Of a stretch of DNA of 64,000 bases, positions 17,490 to 28,900 are shown in pieces. A program made the position numbers and the translations under genes. Within the stretch, counting starts at the first letter, position 1. Each line of letters begins with the position of its first letter. Location of the stretch: positions 969,760 to 1,033,759 of the forward strand of contig NZ_FQXY01000009.1 of assembly GCF_900130125.1 (NCBI RefSeq), read 5' to 3'. A model generated the notes under the pieces. That model saw nothing but the letters and a program-made list of their open reading frames with translations, was not told the origin of the DNA and searched no databases. Origin of the DNA: Bacteroides congonensis (GTDB taxonomy: Bacteria; Bacteroidota; Bacteroidia; Bacteroidales; Bacteroidaceae).

Positions 17490-20400
17490 TTACTTATATT
17501 CCGCCCAACTCTTGATAGCAATATCATCAATACTCATCGTACAGAAAGCATTAATAAAAGCACTGGCAAGACGGGCATTGGTTATCAGCGGGATATTGAG
17601 GTCAATGGCTGCACGACGAATCTTGTAGCCGTTGTCCAACTCTCCGGCTGTCAGGTTCTTCGGAATATTGACTACCATATCTATCTCCTTACTGTGAAGC
17701 ATTTCCAATGCTTGCGGATGTCCCTCTTCGCTCGGCCAATAGACATGGGTACTTTCAATACCATTTTCAGCAAGTGTACTATGCGTACCTCCGGTTGCAA
17801 AGAGTTTGTATCCTTTGTTCACCAGCATGCGGGCAGCGTCCATCATATCGGCTTTCTGCTTCATCGTACCTGTTGAAAGCAGGATGTTCTTCTTCGGAAT
17901 GCGATAGCCTACGGCAAGCATTGCTTTTAGAACGGCACAAGAGGTATCCATACCGATACACCCTACTTCACCGGTAGAAGCCATATCTACGCCCAGGACA
18001 GGGTCGGCTTTCTGTAAGCGGTTGAAGGAGAATTGAGAAGCCTTGATTCCGACATAATCCAGTTCGAAAAGGTTCTTCTCCGGTTTCTCAACAGGCAGAC
18101 CGAGCATCACTTTCGTCGCCAGTTCGATAAAATTTATCTTTAATACTTTGCTGACAAACGGGAAAGAACGACTGGCACGCAGGTTACATTCAATCACCTT
18201 GATATCATTGTCTTTTGCCAGGTATTGGATATTGAACGGGCCGGAGATATTTAATGCTTTGGCAATCTCACGGCTGATACGTTTGATACGACGCACTGTT
18301 TCCACATAGAGTTTTTGCGGCGGAAACTGGATAGTAGCGTCACCGGAGTGTACTCCTGCAAACTCGATATGCTCACTGATAGCATAAGCTACAATCTCGC
18401 CATTTTGTGCTACGGCATCCATTTCCACCTCCTTGGCGTGCTCGATAAACTGGCTTACCACTACCGGATGCTTCTTTGATACATTGGCTGCCAGTTTCAG
18501 GAAACGTTCCAGTTCTTCCTGATTGGAGCAGACATTCATTGCAGCACCTGAAAGTACATAAGACGGACGGACAAGTACAGGGAAGCCTACTTCATCGACA
18601 AATTCATTGATGTCCTCCATAGACGTCAACTCACGCCAACGCGGTTGGTCTACACCGATACGGTCAAGCATGGCAGAGAACTTTTCGCGGTCTTCGGCAT
18701 TGTCAATGCTCTTCGCACTTGTGCCGAGGATATTGATATTCTGTGCATCCAGACGCAAGGCGAGATTATTCGGAATTTGCCCACCGGTAGATACAATGAC
18801 ACCATGCGGATTTTCGAGTTCAAGAATATCCATGACGCGTTCGAAAGTCAGTTCGTCGAAGTACAGGCGGTCGCACATGTCATAGTCCGTAGACACGGTT
18901 TCGGGATTATAGTTAATCATGACACTGCGCCATCCTTCCTTACGGATGGTATTCAATGCCTGAACACCGCACCAGTCAAATTCTACGGAAGAACCGATAC
19001 GATAAGCACCGGAACCGAGTACGACAATGGATTTATGGTCGCCCAGATAATGCACGTCATTAGCTACACCGCTATAAGTGAGGTACAGATAGTTGGTCTG
19101 TGCCGGATATTCAGCCGCCAGGGTATCAATCTGTTTCACTACCGGAAGGATACCCGCGCTCTTACGATGATTGCGGACATAGAGGATACCGTCTTCCATA
19201 TCACCTTCGTAGCCGATGGCACGGGCAATTTGGAAATCGGAGAAGCCCTGCACTTTCGCTTTGCGAAGCAAATCGTTCGGCAGGTCGGTAATCTGTTTGT
19301 GATTGTTTCCCCAACTATGCAGTTCTTCCGAAGTTTTCATAATGTTCATCAACTTCTGAAGAAACCATTTGTCAATCTTCGTCAGTTCATGTACCTGGTC
19401 GATAGTATATCCGGCACGGAAAGCCTTTGAGATAACGAAGATACGTTTATCGGTCGGTTCGCGCAGAGCTTTATCAATATCAGAAATAACCAGTTCCTTG
19501 TTTTCCACAAATCCGTGCATTCCCTGTCCAATCATACGAAGACCTTTTTGGATAGCTTCTTCGAAGGTGCGGCCGATAGCCATTACCTCACCGACAGATT
19601 TCATGGAAGAACCGAGTTCCTTATCTACGCCGTGGAATTTGCCTAAGTCCCAACGGGGTATTTTACATACCACATAGTCCAGTGCCGGTTCGAAGAAAGC
19701 GGAAGTCGTTTTTGTTACAGAGTTCTTCAAGTCGAAGAGTCCGTAGCCCAATCCCAACTTGGCAGCAACAAAAGCCAACGGATAACCGGTTGCTTTGGAT
19801 GCCAGAGCCGACGAACGGGAAAGACGGGCGTTTACTTCAATCACACGGTAATCTTCGGATTCAGGGTCGAATGCATATTGCACGTTACATTCACCCACAA
19901 TACCGATATGGCGGATAATACGGATGGCAAGTTCACGAAGTTTATGATATTCCTTGTTAGTAAGTGTTTGAGACGGAGCGATAACGATAGACTCACCCGT
20001 ATGGATACCCAATGGGTCGAAATTTTCCATATTACAAACGGTGATACAGTTATCGAAGCGGTCACGTACTACCTCATATTCCACTTCTTTCCAGCCGCGG
20101 AGTGATTTCTCGACCAACACCTGAGGGGAGAAAGCGAATGCTTTTTCTACTAAAACATCCAGTTGCTCTTCATTGTCACAGAAACCTGAACCCAGGCCAC
20201 CTAATGCGTAGGCAGCACGGACAATCACCGGATAGCCCAGTTCTTTCGCTGCACGGCGGGCGTCTGCCGCATTTTCTACGGCTTCGCTTTTGATGGTCTT
20301 TACATTGATTTCATTCAGTTTCTGAACGAAAAGTTCGCGGTCTTCGGTATCCATAATAGCCTGTACCGGAGTACCGAGCACCTTGACGTTATATTTTTCA

Positions 20401-20717
20401 AGAATGCCTTCCTTATACAAGGCGACACCGCAGTTCAGAGCTGTCTGACCGCCAAATGCCAACATGATACCTTCGGGCTTCTCTTTCTGAATCACCTTTT
20501 CTACGAAATACGGAGTCACGGGAAGGAAGTAGATTTGATCTGCCACTCCCTCTGAAGTCTGTACCGTAGCAATATTCGGATTGATAAGAACCGTTTCAAT
20601 CCCTTCTTCTTTCAAGGCTTTGAGTGCCTGCGAACCGGAATAGTCGAACTCGCCGGCTTCACCGATTTTCAGGGCACCGGAACCCAGCAGTAATACTTTC
20701 TTTATATTTTCTTTCAT
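17490..20717 (-). CDS. carB: Carbamoyl-phosphate synthase large subunit
   Basis: A 1075-residue protein, the normal length of CarB. It has two homologous halves, each with an ATP-grasp unit: VLLLGSGALKIGEAGEFDYS opens the first and IVVLGSGAYRIGSSVEFDWC the second. The C-terminal methylglyoxal-synthase-like allosteric domain includes KGYKLFATGGTHSTLAENGI. It makes carbamoyl phosphate from bicarbonate, two ATP and ammonia channelled from CarA, for pyrimidine and arginine synthesis. The gene starts 9 nt after carA and is the last of the glmS-purF-carA-carB group, followed by two hairpins. Confidence 0.98.
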   Translation of the reverse strand: MKENIKKVLLLGSGALKIGEAGEFDYSGSQALKALKEEGIETVLINPNIATVQTSEGVADQIYFLPVTPYFVEKVIQKEKPEGIMLAFGGQTALNCGVALYKEGILEKYNVKVLGTPVQAIMDTEDRELFVQKLNEINVKTIKSEAVENAADARRAAKELGYPVIVRAAYALGGLGSGFCDNEEQLDVLVEKAFAFSPQVLVEKSLRGWKEVEYEVVRDRFDNCITVCNMENFDPLGIHTGESIVIAPSQTLTNKEYHKLRELAIRIIRHIGIVGECNVQYAFDPESEDYRVIEVNARLSRSSALASKATGYPLAFVAAKLGLGYGLFDLKNSVTKTTSAFFEPALDYVVCKIPRWDLGKFHGVDKELGSSMKSVGEVMAIGRTFEEAIQKGLRMIGQGMHGFVENKELVISDIDKALREPTDKRIFVISKAFRAGYTIDQVHELTKIDKWFLQKLMNIMKTSEELHSWGNNHKQITDLPNDLLRKAKVQGFSDFQIARAIGYEGDMEDGILYVRNHRKSAGILPVVKQIDTLAAEYPAQTNYLYLTYSGVANDVHYLGDHKSIVVLGSGAYRIGSSVEFDWCGVQALNTIRKEGWRSVMINYNPETVSTDYDMCDRLYFDELTFERVMDILELENPHGVIVSTGGQIPNNLALRLDAQNINILGTSAKSIDNAEDREKFSAMLDRIGVDQPRWRELTSMEDINEFVDEVGFPVLVRPSYVLSGAAMNVCSNQEELERFLKLAANVSKKHPVVVSQFIEHAKEVEMDAVAQNGEIVAYAISEHIEFAGVHSGDATIQFPPQKLYVETVRRIKRISREIAKALNISGPFNIQYLAKDNDIKVIECNLRASRSFPFVSKVLKINFIELATKVMLGLPVEKPEKNLFELDYVGIKASQFSFNRLQKADPVLGVDMASTGEVGCIGMDTSCAVLKAMLAVGYRIPKKNILLSTGTMKQKADMMDAARMLVNKGYKLFATGGTHSTLAENGIESTHVYWPSEEGHPQALEMLHSKEIDMVVNIPKNLTAGELDNGYKIRRAAIDLNIPLITNARLASAFINAFCTMSIDDIAIKSWAEYK

Positions 20718-20726
20718 AATGGTCGG

Positions 20727-21806
20727 TTATTTAAGCAGGTTTACAAATTCGTCGAACAGAAATTCCGTATCCGTAGGGCCACTGGCTGCTTCCGGATGGA
20801 ACTGCGCAGAGAACCAAGGATTCTTTTTGTGTTTGATTCCTTCGTTGGAGCCATCATTCATATTGATGAACAACGGTTCCCAATCTGCTGTTAACGTATT
20901 GTTGTCTACGGCATAACCGTGGTTTTGTGAAGTAATGAAGCAACGTTCCGTACCTACCATGCGTACCGGTTGGTTATGGCTGCGGTGTCCGTATTTCAGT
21001 TTATAAATCCGCGCTCCGCCTGCTTTTGAAAGTAGCTGGTTACCCATACAGATTCCGAAGATAGGGAGTTTTTCGCTCTTCATCGCTTTGCGGATATTCT
21101 GGACGGCAGCATCACAAGTGTCCGGGTCACCCGGGCCGTTGGAAATAAACAGTCCGTCAAATTCGAGTCCGTTATAGTCATAATCCCAAGGCACGCGAAT
21201 CACTTCGACATCACGTTTCAGCAGGCAACGGATAATATTCGTCTTCACACCGCAATCCACCAGGACTACTTTCTTCTTATCAACTCCTTCATTATAACGA
21301 ATCACTTCCTTGCAGCTTACCTTGTCTACATAGTTGATGCCTGCGTACTTTGCTTCGGGCACATTGTCCGGTTCATCATCAAAGATAATCTTTCCCATCA
21401 TCACTCCATGTTCGCGAAGTACTTTTGTCAGTTCGCGGGTATCAATACCTGTGATGCCGGGAACTTTTTCGCGTTTCAACCAGTCGCCCAGGCTTTCCAC
21501 TGCATTCCAGTGACTGTATTCATAAGAATAGTCACTTACGATAATCGCTTCCGCATGAATCTTTTCGCTTTCCATGAAAGTAGCCAGTCCATTCGGTTCG
21601 ATTGTAAAAGGAGGAACACCGTAGTTACCCACCAAAGGATAGGTAAGAGTCATCAACTGTCCGGCATATGAAGGGTCAGTGAGGCTCTCCGGATACCCAG
21701 TCATGGCGGTATTAAAAACTACTTCGCCCGCCACCGGCTTCTCGTAGCCAAACGACTTGCCGGAAAACCGGCTCCCGTCGTCAAGGATTAATGTCACATT
21801 TCTCAT
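20727..21806 (-). CDS. carA: Carbamoyl-phosphate synthase small (glutaminase) subunit
   Basis: A 359-residue CarA. The N-terminal domain starts RNVTLILDDGSRFSGKSFGY. The C-terminal class I glutamine amidotransferase domain has LFISNGPGDPDTC, the nucleophile Cys in PIFGICMGNQLLSKA, and the His-Glu pair in AQFHPEAASGPTDTEFL. The common GICLGHQ reads GICMGNQ here. It hydrolyses glutamine and passes ammonia to CarB. It lies 27 nt after the PurF-like gene and 9 nt before carB, so the four genes are probably one transcript. It is shorter than E. coli CarA (382) but complete. Confidence 0.97.
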   Translation of the reverse strand: MRNVTLILDDGSRFSGKSFGYEKPVAGEVVFNTAMTGYPESLTDPSYAGQLMTLTYPLVGNYGVPPFTIEPNGLATFMESEKIHAEAIIVSDYSYEYSHWNAVESLGDWLKREKVPGITGIDTRELTKVLREHGVMMGKIIFDDEPDNVPEAKYAGINYVDKVSCKEVIRYNEGVDKKKVVLVDCGVKTNIIRCLLKRDVEVIRVPWDYDYNGLEFDGLFISNGPGDPDTCDAAVQNIRKAMKSEKLPIFGICMGNQLLSKAGGARIYKLKYGHRSHNQPVRMVGTERCFITSQNHGYAVDNNTLTADWEPLFINMNDGSNEGIKHKKNPWFSAQFHPEAASGPTDTEFLFDEFVNLLK

Positions 21807-21833
21807 TCTTTTTATTGAATCGTTGTATGGTTG

Positions 21834-23717
21834 TTAGAATTGATACATCTGCTCGATGTAGTCGATGAATGCCTTATTCACCAGTTTCACACCGCCTGGT
21901 GTAGGATAATTGCCGCTAAAGTACCAGTCGCCCGTATGATTCGGGCAAGCCTCGTGAAGTCCTTCCAACGGTTGATAGACGATTTCGACTTTGGCTTTCG
22001 TTCCTTTCGGTGTCAGCAGCTCCACCATTTTGGCAGAGATTTCTTCGTCGGTGAAAGGCGCATAGATATCTTTTACGTAGTTCACCATTTGCTCTTTCGG
22101 CAGTCCCACCTGATCTTTGGATTTACGATATGCAGCCGCAATCACGTCTTTCATATCGCGTTCTTTCAGAAGTTCGACAGCCGCCCTGAAAGCGATAAAT
22201 TCGCTCATCTTTGCCATATCTATACCATAATAATCGGGATAGCGCACTTGCGGGGAAGAGGATACGATGACAATCTTCTTCGGCCCGAGACGGTCGAGAA
22301 TACCGATAATGCTTTGTTTCAAAGTGGTGCCACGCACAATGCTGTCGTCGATAATCACCAGGTTGTCAACGCCGGGGACAAGACTTCCGTAAGTAATATC
22401 GTACACATGGGCTGCCAGGTCATTGCGGCTATTTCCTTCGGCGATGAAAGTACGGAGTTTGATATCCTTGATAGCCACCTTTTCGCTACGGATACGGCGG
22501 GAAAGAATCACTTCCAGTTCTTCCAGATTCGGATTATGCCCCAATGCGGCGATTTGCCGTACTTTCTCTTCGTTGAGATAATCATCCAGTCCCTGCAACA
22601 TTCCGTAGAAAGCGACTTCTGCGGTGTTGGGGATGAAAGAGAAAACCGTATGGTCAATGTCGTTATTGATAGCTTTCAGTATTCTCGGGACTAGTTTCCC
22701 GCCCAGTTGTTTCCTTTCCTTATAAATATCAACATCACTGCCACGGGAGAAGTAGATACGCTCGAAAGAGCAAGCGTGTTTCTCACGCGGTTTGATGATT
22801 TGCGAAGTGCGGATTTTGCCCTCTTTGCTAATCAGTAACGCTTGCCCCGGTTGCAGTTCCTTGATTTCTTCGAATGGAACATTCAAGGCAGTCTGGATGA
22901 CCGGACGTTCGGAAGCCAATACGGCTATCTCGTCATCCTGGTACCAAAATGCGGGACGAATCCCCCACGGGTCGCGGATAGCGAAAGATTCACCGCTTCC
23001 GGTCAGACCGCAGATTACGTATCCCCCATCCCATTCGCGACTGGAAGTACGCAGGACATTGGCAAGGTCAATATGATCTTCTATATAGTTAGTGATGCCC
23101 ATGCCTGTAAGTCCGTCCGCTTCGGCAAGATTGAAGACACGTTCCACTTCACGGTCGAGACGATGTCCCATTTGTTCCAACATGATATATGTATCGGCAT
23201 ATTTACGGGGATGCTGACCGATGGCAGTGATACGGGCAAATATCTCGTCCACATTCGTCATATTGAAGTTTCCGCAGAGAGCCAGATTCTTGGCACGCCA
23301 GTTATTCCTTCTCAAGAACGGATGTACGTAGGAGATTCCCGACTTTCCTGTGGTTGAATAACGGAGATGTCCCATATATGCTTCGCCGGCAAAAGGCAAA
23401 GTACGCTTGGCATACTCCGCGTCATGCAGTTGTTCGGAAGTAAGGTCTTTGAAATTGCTCTGGACATTCTCAAAAATTTCTGTGATGGCTCCCGAACCCA
23501 AGGCACGTTCACGAAACATATATTCTTCACCCGGATTCGCTTCCAGTTTCACACACGCCAATCCTGCACCTTCCTGTCCGCGGTTATGTTGTTTTTCCAT
23601 CAACAGGTAGAGTTTATTAAGACCGTACATCCATGTCCCGTACTTTTTCTCATAATACTCCAACGGTTTGAGCAGGCGTATCATGGCAACGCCACATTCA
23701 TGTTTCAATTGTTCCAT
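21834..23717 (-). CDS. purF: Amidophosphoribosyltransferase-like class II glutamine amidotransferase (long form)
   Basis: A 627-residue protein with an Ntn-type glutaminase domain and a phosphoribosyltransferase domain. Cys8 in KHECGVAM would be the N-terminal nucleophile after removal of a short propeptide. DPWGIRPAFWYQDDEIAVLA is glutaminase-domain sequence and LVIIDDSIVRGTTLKQ (about residue 455) is the PRPP-binding loop. PurF turns PRPP and glutamine into phosphoribosylamine, the first step of purine synthesis. This copy is about 120 residues longer than typical PurF and the region before the PRPP loop is unusual: VFSFIPNTAEVAFYGML replaces the standard VIPVPDSG-type stretch. It may be a divergent paralogue. 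Confidence 0.8.
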   Translation of the reverse strand: MEQLKHECGVAMIRLLKPLEYYEKKYGTWMYGLNKLYLLMEKQHNRGQEGAGLACVKLEANPGEEYMFRERALGSGAITEIFENVQSNFKDLTSEQLHDAEYAKRTLPFAGEAYMGHLRYSTTGKSGISYVHPFLRRNNWRAKNLALCGNFNMTNVDEIFARITAIGQHPRKYADTYIMLEQMGHRLDREVERVFNLAEADGLTGMGITNYIEDHIDLANVLRTSSREWDGGYVICGLTGSGESFAIRDPWGIRPAFWYQDDEIAVLASERPVIQTALNVPFEEIKELQPGQALLISKEGKIRTSQIIKPREKHACSFERIYFSRGSDVDIYKERKQLGGKLVPRILKAINNDIDHTVFSFIPNTAEVAFYGMLQGLDDYLNEEKVRQIAALGHNPNLEELEVILSRRIRSEKVAIKDIKLRTFIAEGNSRNDLAAHVYDITYGSLVPGVDNLVIIDDSIVRGTTLKQSIIGILDRLGPKKIVIVSSSPQVRYPDYYGIDMAKMSEFIAFRAAVELLKERDMKDVIAAAYRKSKDQVGLPKEQMVNYVKDIYAPFTDEEISAKMVELLTPKGTKAKVEIVYQPLEGLHEACPNHTGDWYFSGNYPTPGGVKLVNKAFIDYIEQMYQF

Positions 23718-23777
23718 CTATTTATTTACTATTTGACAATTTACTTTTTACTATTTGCCAATTTGCCATTTGGTAAT

Positions 23778-25622
23778 TTATTCTACTGTCACCGACTTTG
23801 CCAGGTTTCTTGGTTGGTCTACATCCATTCCCTTGCATACGGCAATATGATACGCAAGTAATTGGAGAGGTACCGTAGTGATTAACGGATTAAGGCACTC
23901 TATTGTTTCGGGAAGCTCGATACTGCAATCGGCAATCTTGCTGATAACCGTATCGCCTTTTGTCACAAAGGCAATCACCCGTCCTTTCCGCGCCTTGATT
24001 TCCTGTATATTACTCAGTACTTTTTCATACAGACCGTTTTGGGTGGCAATCACCACTACCGGCATTTCAGCGTCAATCAAGGCAATCGGCCCGTGCTTCA
24101 TCTCCGCAGCCGGATAACCTTCGGCGTGAATATACGAAATTTCTTTCAATTTCAACGCACCTTCGAGAGCTACGGGATAACTATATCCACGTCCCAAATA
24201 TATAAAGTTGTGCGCATAGGTGAATGTTTTCGAGAGTTCCGCCAGTTTATCATTCAGCTTCAGGACTTCCTTCATCTTCTCCGGAATATGGTTTAATTCC
24301 CTCACGACTGAAAGATAATAGGATTCGTCAATGGTTCCTTTCGCTTTGGCAAGTGTCAATGCCAACATGACGAGCACAGTGACCTGTCCCGTAAACGCTT
24401 TGGTGGAAGCCACGCCGATTTCCGGGCCTACGTGGATATACGAACCGGTATGAGTGGCACGTGGAATGGATGAGCCGATGGCATTACAAATTCCATATAT
24501 AAATGCTCCACGGCTCTTTGCCAATTCCACGGCAGCCAGCGTATCGGCTGTCTCACCGCTTTGCGAGATGGCAATCACGACATCTTCTTCGTTAATCACA
24601 GGGTCGCGGTAACGGAATTCGGAAGCATATTCTACTTCTACCGGTATGCGGCAGAAACTTTCAATCAGTTGTTTGCCGATAAGTCCGGCGTGCCAGGAAG
24701 TTCCGCAAGCCACGATAATAAACCGTTTGGCATTCAGCAGTCTTTCCTTATTATCAATCACAGCCGAAAGCACCACATTGTCCGCTTCTACATTAATACG
24801 CCCGCGCATACAGTCATGGATACAATCCGGCTGCTCGAAAATCTCTTTCAGCATAAAGTGGGAATAGCCGCCTTTCTCCAACTGACCGAGTTTCAATTCC
24901 ACCTTCTTCACTTCGGGAGTCGTTTCGACATTATTCAGGTCGACGACCTTTAATTCTTCCTCCCTGTTTATAACGGCAATCTCACCGTCTTCCAGATAAA
25001 CCACCTTATCCGTGTATTCTACAATCGGAGTGGCATCCGAAGCCAGGAAGAATTCATCTTCGCCAATCCCCACTACCAGCGGACTGCTTTTGCGTGCCGC
25101 AATAATCTCATCCGGATGCTCTTTATCAAGAATCGCAATCGCATAAGCACCAATCACCTCTCCCAACGCCAACTGAACGGCTGCCAGTAGACTAACCCGG
25201 TTGGTAACTTTCATGTATTCTATTAATTGAACGAGAACTTCGGTATCTGTACTGCTTTTGAAGAGGTAGCCTTTGGCTTGAAGTTTTTCTTTGAGAACGG
25301 CGTAGTTTTCAATGATACCGTTGTGAATGAGAGCGAGTTTTTCGGAAGAAGAGTAATGAGGATGAGCGTTAGCGGAACAAGGTTCCCCGTGAGTAGCCCA
25401 GCGGGTATGGGCAATTCCGATTGTACCGGAAATATCTTTCTGTGTGACGAAATTTTCGAGTTCGGAGACTTTACCTTTCGTCTTGTACACATTTAACTGT
25501 TGGTTATCACTAATTAATGCTACCCCTGCGCTGTCATATCCACGATACTCCAGTCGCTTCAGCCCTTTGATAAGGATAGGGTAGGCTTTTCTTTTACCAA
25601 TATAGCCTACTATTCCACACAT
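23778..25622 (-). CDS. glmS: Glutamine-fructose-6-phosphate aminotransferase
   Basis: A 614-residue GlmS, full length. Cys2 in MCGIVGYIGKRKAYPILIKG is the class II glutaminase nucleophile, with HTRWATHGEP in the same domain. Two SIS domains follow: IIVACGTSWHAGLIGKQLIE and the AYHIAVCKGMDVDQPRNLAK end with KSVTVE. It makes glucosamine-6-phosphate for peptidoglycan, LPS and the UDP-GlcNAc that feeds the CPS sugars made at the left of this window. It is the first gene of the leftward amidotransferase group and has a Bacteroides -7 element on its own strand 24 bp upstream. Confidence 0.98.
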   Translation of the reverse strand: MCGIVGYIGKRKAYPILIKGLKRLEYRGYDSAGVALISDNQQLNVYKTKGKVSELENFVTQKDISGTIGIAHTRWATHGEPCSANAHPHYSSSEKLALIHNGIIENYAVLKEKLQAKGYLFKSSTDTEVLVQLIEYMKVTNRVSLLAAVQLALGEVIGAYAIAILDKEHPDEIIAARKSSPLVVGIGEDEFFLASDATPIVEYTDKVVYLEDGEIAVINREEELKVVDLNNVETTPEVKKVELKLGQLEKGGYSHFMLKEIFEQPDCIHDCMRGRINVEADNVVLSAVIDNKERLLNAKRFIIVACGTSWHAGLIGKQLIESFCRIPVEVEYASEFRYRDPVINEEDVVIAISQSGETADTLAAVELAKSRGAFIYGICNAIGSSIPRATHTGSYIHVGPEIGVASTKAFTGQVTVLVMLALTLAKAKGTIDESYYLSVVRELNHIPEKMKEVLKLNDKLAELSKTFTYAHNFIYLGRGYSYPVALEGALKLKEISYIHAEGYPAAEMKHGPIALIDAEMPVVVIATQNGLYEKVLSNIQEIKARKGRVIAFVTKGDTVISKIADCSIELPETIECLNPLITTVPLQLLAYHIAVCKGMDVDQPRNLAKSVTVE

Positions 25623-25984
25623 ATTATGATATTTTTATTTCGGCTGCAAATATACATATTAGAAATAACATAAAGACAACAAAAACAATATTTATTTGAC
25701 ACAAGAGCACAAAAAAGTTATAAACACATCAAAAAGTTAAATAATATATTATTTTTAGCTCAAAAAGAAACAAATTACAATTAGAATGGAATCATCCCGT
25801 ATCAAATAACAGATTAAAAGCAAATTCAATGTTTTCATTTACAAATTAAAAGAAGAAAGAACTTAGTTATTATTTCGTGTCACAGAAAAGCAATATTTTA
25901 CTATCATTATGAAATTAAATATTTAATTTTGCCGAACAAATTGACACATCAAATAGGTATTATCATACAATAAAGCTAGTAAGA
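25623..25984. promoter_or_regulatory. Divergent promoter region between glmS and gltB
   Basis: A 362-nt AT-rich region without a gene. On the minus strand TATATTTGC (25646-25654) is a -7 element for glmS, with a TTG about 22 bp upstream. On the plus strand TAATTTTG (25924-25931) is a -7 element for gltB, leaving a leader of about 45 nt. No hairpin with a convincing attenuator shape was noticed in the rest. Confidence 0.65.
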
Positions 25985-28900
25985 ATGAAAAAACAAGAAC
26001 TTTTTAACAACGAAACAAAAGGATTCCCTTACCAACGACAGCCCCGACAAGCGGGCTTGTACGATGCGGCATACGAACACGATGCCTGCGGTGTTGGTAT
26101 GCTGGTCAACATTCACGGAGAAAAGTCACACGATGTTGTTGAGTCGGCTTTAAAGGTATTGGAAAACATGCGCCATCGCGGTGCTGAAGGTGCTGATAAC
26201 AAGACCGGGGACGGCGCAGGTATCCTGCTGCAAATTCCGCATGAGTTCATCTTATTGCAAGGTATTCCCGTCCCGGAAAAGGGTCGGTATGGTACCGGCC
26301 TGCTCTTTCTTCCGAAAAATGATAAAGACCAAGGAGCTATTTTAAGTATCATTATTGAGGAAATTGAAAAAGAAGGACTTACATTGATGCATCTGCGCAA
26401 CGTGCCCACTTGTCCTGAAATTCTGGGAGAAGCTGCCTTAGCCAATGAGCCGGACATCAAGCAGGTGTTTATCACCGGATTTACGGAGACGGAAACGGCT
26501 GACCGGAAATTGTATCTCATCCGTAAAAGAATTGAGAATAAAGTCAGATTGTCATCCATTCCGGCAAAAGATGATTTTTATGTCGTTTCTCTCTCTACAA
26601 AAAGTATTATATATAAAGGTATGCTTTCGTCGTTGCAACTGCGCAACTACTACCCCGACCTGACGAACAGTTATTTTACCAGCGGACTGGCACTGGTACA
26701 CTCCCGTTTCAGTACCAACACGTTTCCTACATGGGGATTGGCACAGCCTTTCCGTCTCCTGGCTCATAATGGTGAAATCAATACCATCCGTGGCAACCGC
26801 GGATGGATGGAAGCTCGTGAAAGCGTACTCTCCAGTCCAACTTTGGGAGACATCAAGGAGATTCGGCCGATTATACAACCGGGTATGAGTGACAGCGCTT
26901 CATTGGATAATGTACTGGAATTTCTCGTAATGTCGGGGTTGAGTTTACCGCACGCAATGGCGATGCTTGTGCCGGAATCATTTAATGAGAAGAACCCCAT
27001 CAGCGAAGAACTGAAGGCATTTTATGAATACCACTCCATCCTGATGGAACCGTGGGACGGGCCGGCTGCCCTGCTTTTCAGCGACGGACGCTTTGCCGGT
27101 GGTATGCTCGACCGTAACGGTCTTCGTCCCGCCCGCTATCTGATTACGAAAAACGATATGATGGTAGTGGCATCCGAAGTGGGCGTGATGGATTTCGAAC
27201 CTGGGGATATCAGGGAGAAAGGCCGTTTGCAGCCCGGCAAGATTTTACTGGTGGATACGGAGAAGGGTGAAATCTATTATGACGGCGAATTGAAAAGACA
27301 ATTGGCTGAAGCCAAACCGTATCGTATGTGGTTATCTACCAACCGCATCGAACTGGATGAATTGAAAAGCGGACGTAAAGTGCCTCATCATATAGAGAAT
27401 TATGACCGGATGCTGCGCACTTTCGGTTACTCGAAAGAAGATATTGAACGACTGATTATGCCCATGGCAAGTACCGGCGCAGAACCGATTCAATCAATGG
27501 GTAACGATACTCCTTTGGCTGTTCTTTCAGACAAACCGCAATTGCTATACAATTATTTCCGCCAGCAGTTTGCGCAGGTTACCAATCCGCCGATTGACCC
27601 GTTGCGTGAAGAGCTGGTCATGTCACTGACTGAATATATCGGAGCCGTAGGGATGAATATTCTCACTCCAAGCGAAAGCCATTGCAAAATGGTACGTTTG
27701 AATCATCCGATTCTAAGCAATACTCAATTGGATATTTTATGTAATATCCGTTATAAGGGTTTCAAGACAGTCAAACTTCCGATGCTCTTTGAGGTAGCGA
27801 AAGGGAAAGCCGGATTGCAGGAAGCATTGGGCAGTCTTTGCAAAATGGCGGAAGAATCCGTGACGGAAGGTGTGAACTATATCATCCTGAGCGACCGTGA
27901 CGTGGATGCCGGGCATGCAGTAATTCCATCTCTTCTGGCGGTAAGTGCTGTTCATCATCACTTGATTTCGGTAGGCAAACGTGTTCAGACCGCACTGGTA
28001 GTAGAAAGCGGTGAAATACGCGAAGTGATGCACGCGGCATTATTACTCGGTTTCGGGGCAAGTGCACTGAATCCGTATATGGCATTTGCCGTTCTTGACA
28101 AATTGGTGAAAGACAGAGATATCCAGTTAGACTATGCTACGGCAGAGAAGAATTATATGAAGTCCATCTGCAAAGGTCTGTTCAAGATTATGAGTAAGAT
28201 GGGTATTTCTACTATCCGTTCCTATCGGGGGGCAAAGATTTTCGAAGCGGTCGGTTTGAGCGAAGAGTTGAGCAAGGCTTACTTCGGCGGACTCGGTTCA
28301 CCGATTGGGGGTATCCGTCTGGAAGAGATTGCCAGAGATGCCATTGCTTTCCATGAAGAAGGATTTGCAAAGGAAGTCGATGGATTACTGCCGAACAAAG
28401 GGTTGTATGCTTTCCGGAAAGACGGAGAAAAACACGCGTGGAATCCGGAAACGATCAGTACGCTGCAATTGGCTACCCGGTTGGGTAGTTATAAGAAATT
28501 CAAAGAGTACACGCACTTGGTAGATGAAAAGGAGAAACCTATCTTCTTGCGTGATTTCTTAGGATTCCGTCGCAATCCGATTTCTATTGACCGGGTAGAA
28601 CCGGTAGAGAATATTCTGCATCGGTTTGTTACGGGCGCCATGTCTTTCGGTTCCATCAGTAAGGAAGCGCACGAGGCAATGGCTATCGCTATGAATAAGA
28701 TTCACGGGCGCAGTAATACCGGTGAGGGTGGCGAAGATGCTTCACGTTTTCAACCGCTGCCGAATGGCAGTTCCCTGCGAAGTGCCATCAAGCAGGTGGC
28801 TTCGGGGCGTTTTGGTGTGACGGCGGAATATTTGGTGAATGCGGATGAGATTCAGATTAAGATAGCGCAGGGTGCGAAACCGGGTGAAGGGGGACAACTT

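Noticed and set aside
18645..19430. Rightward open frame of 261 codons inside carB
   Set aside because: It is fully antisense to a strongly conserved gene, has no family resemblance and reflects codon bias of carB.
21831..22694. Rightward open frame of 287 codons opposite the PurF-like gene
   Set aside because: It is antisense to the conserved phosphoribosyltransferase domain and has no recognisable motif or promoter.
23718..23777. Repeat family in the AT-rich gap between glmS and the PurF-like gene
   Set aside because: Words like CTATTTGmCAATTT recur, but the match is loose and 60 nt of AT-rich sequence gives such similarity easily.
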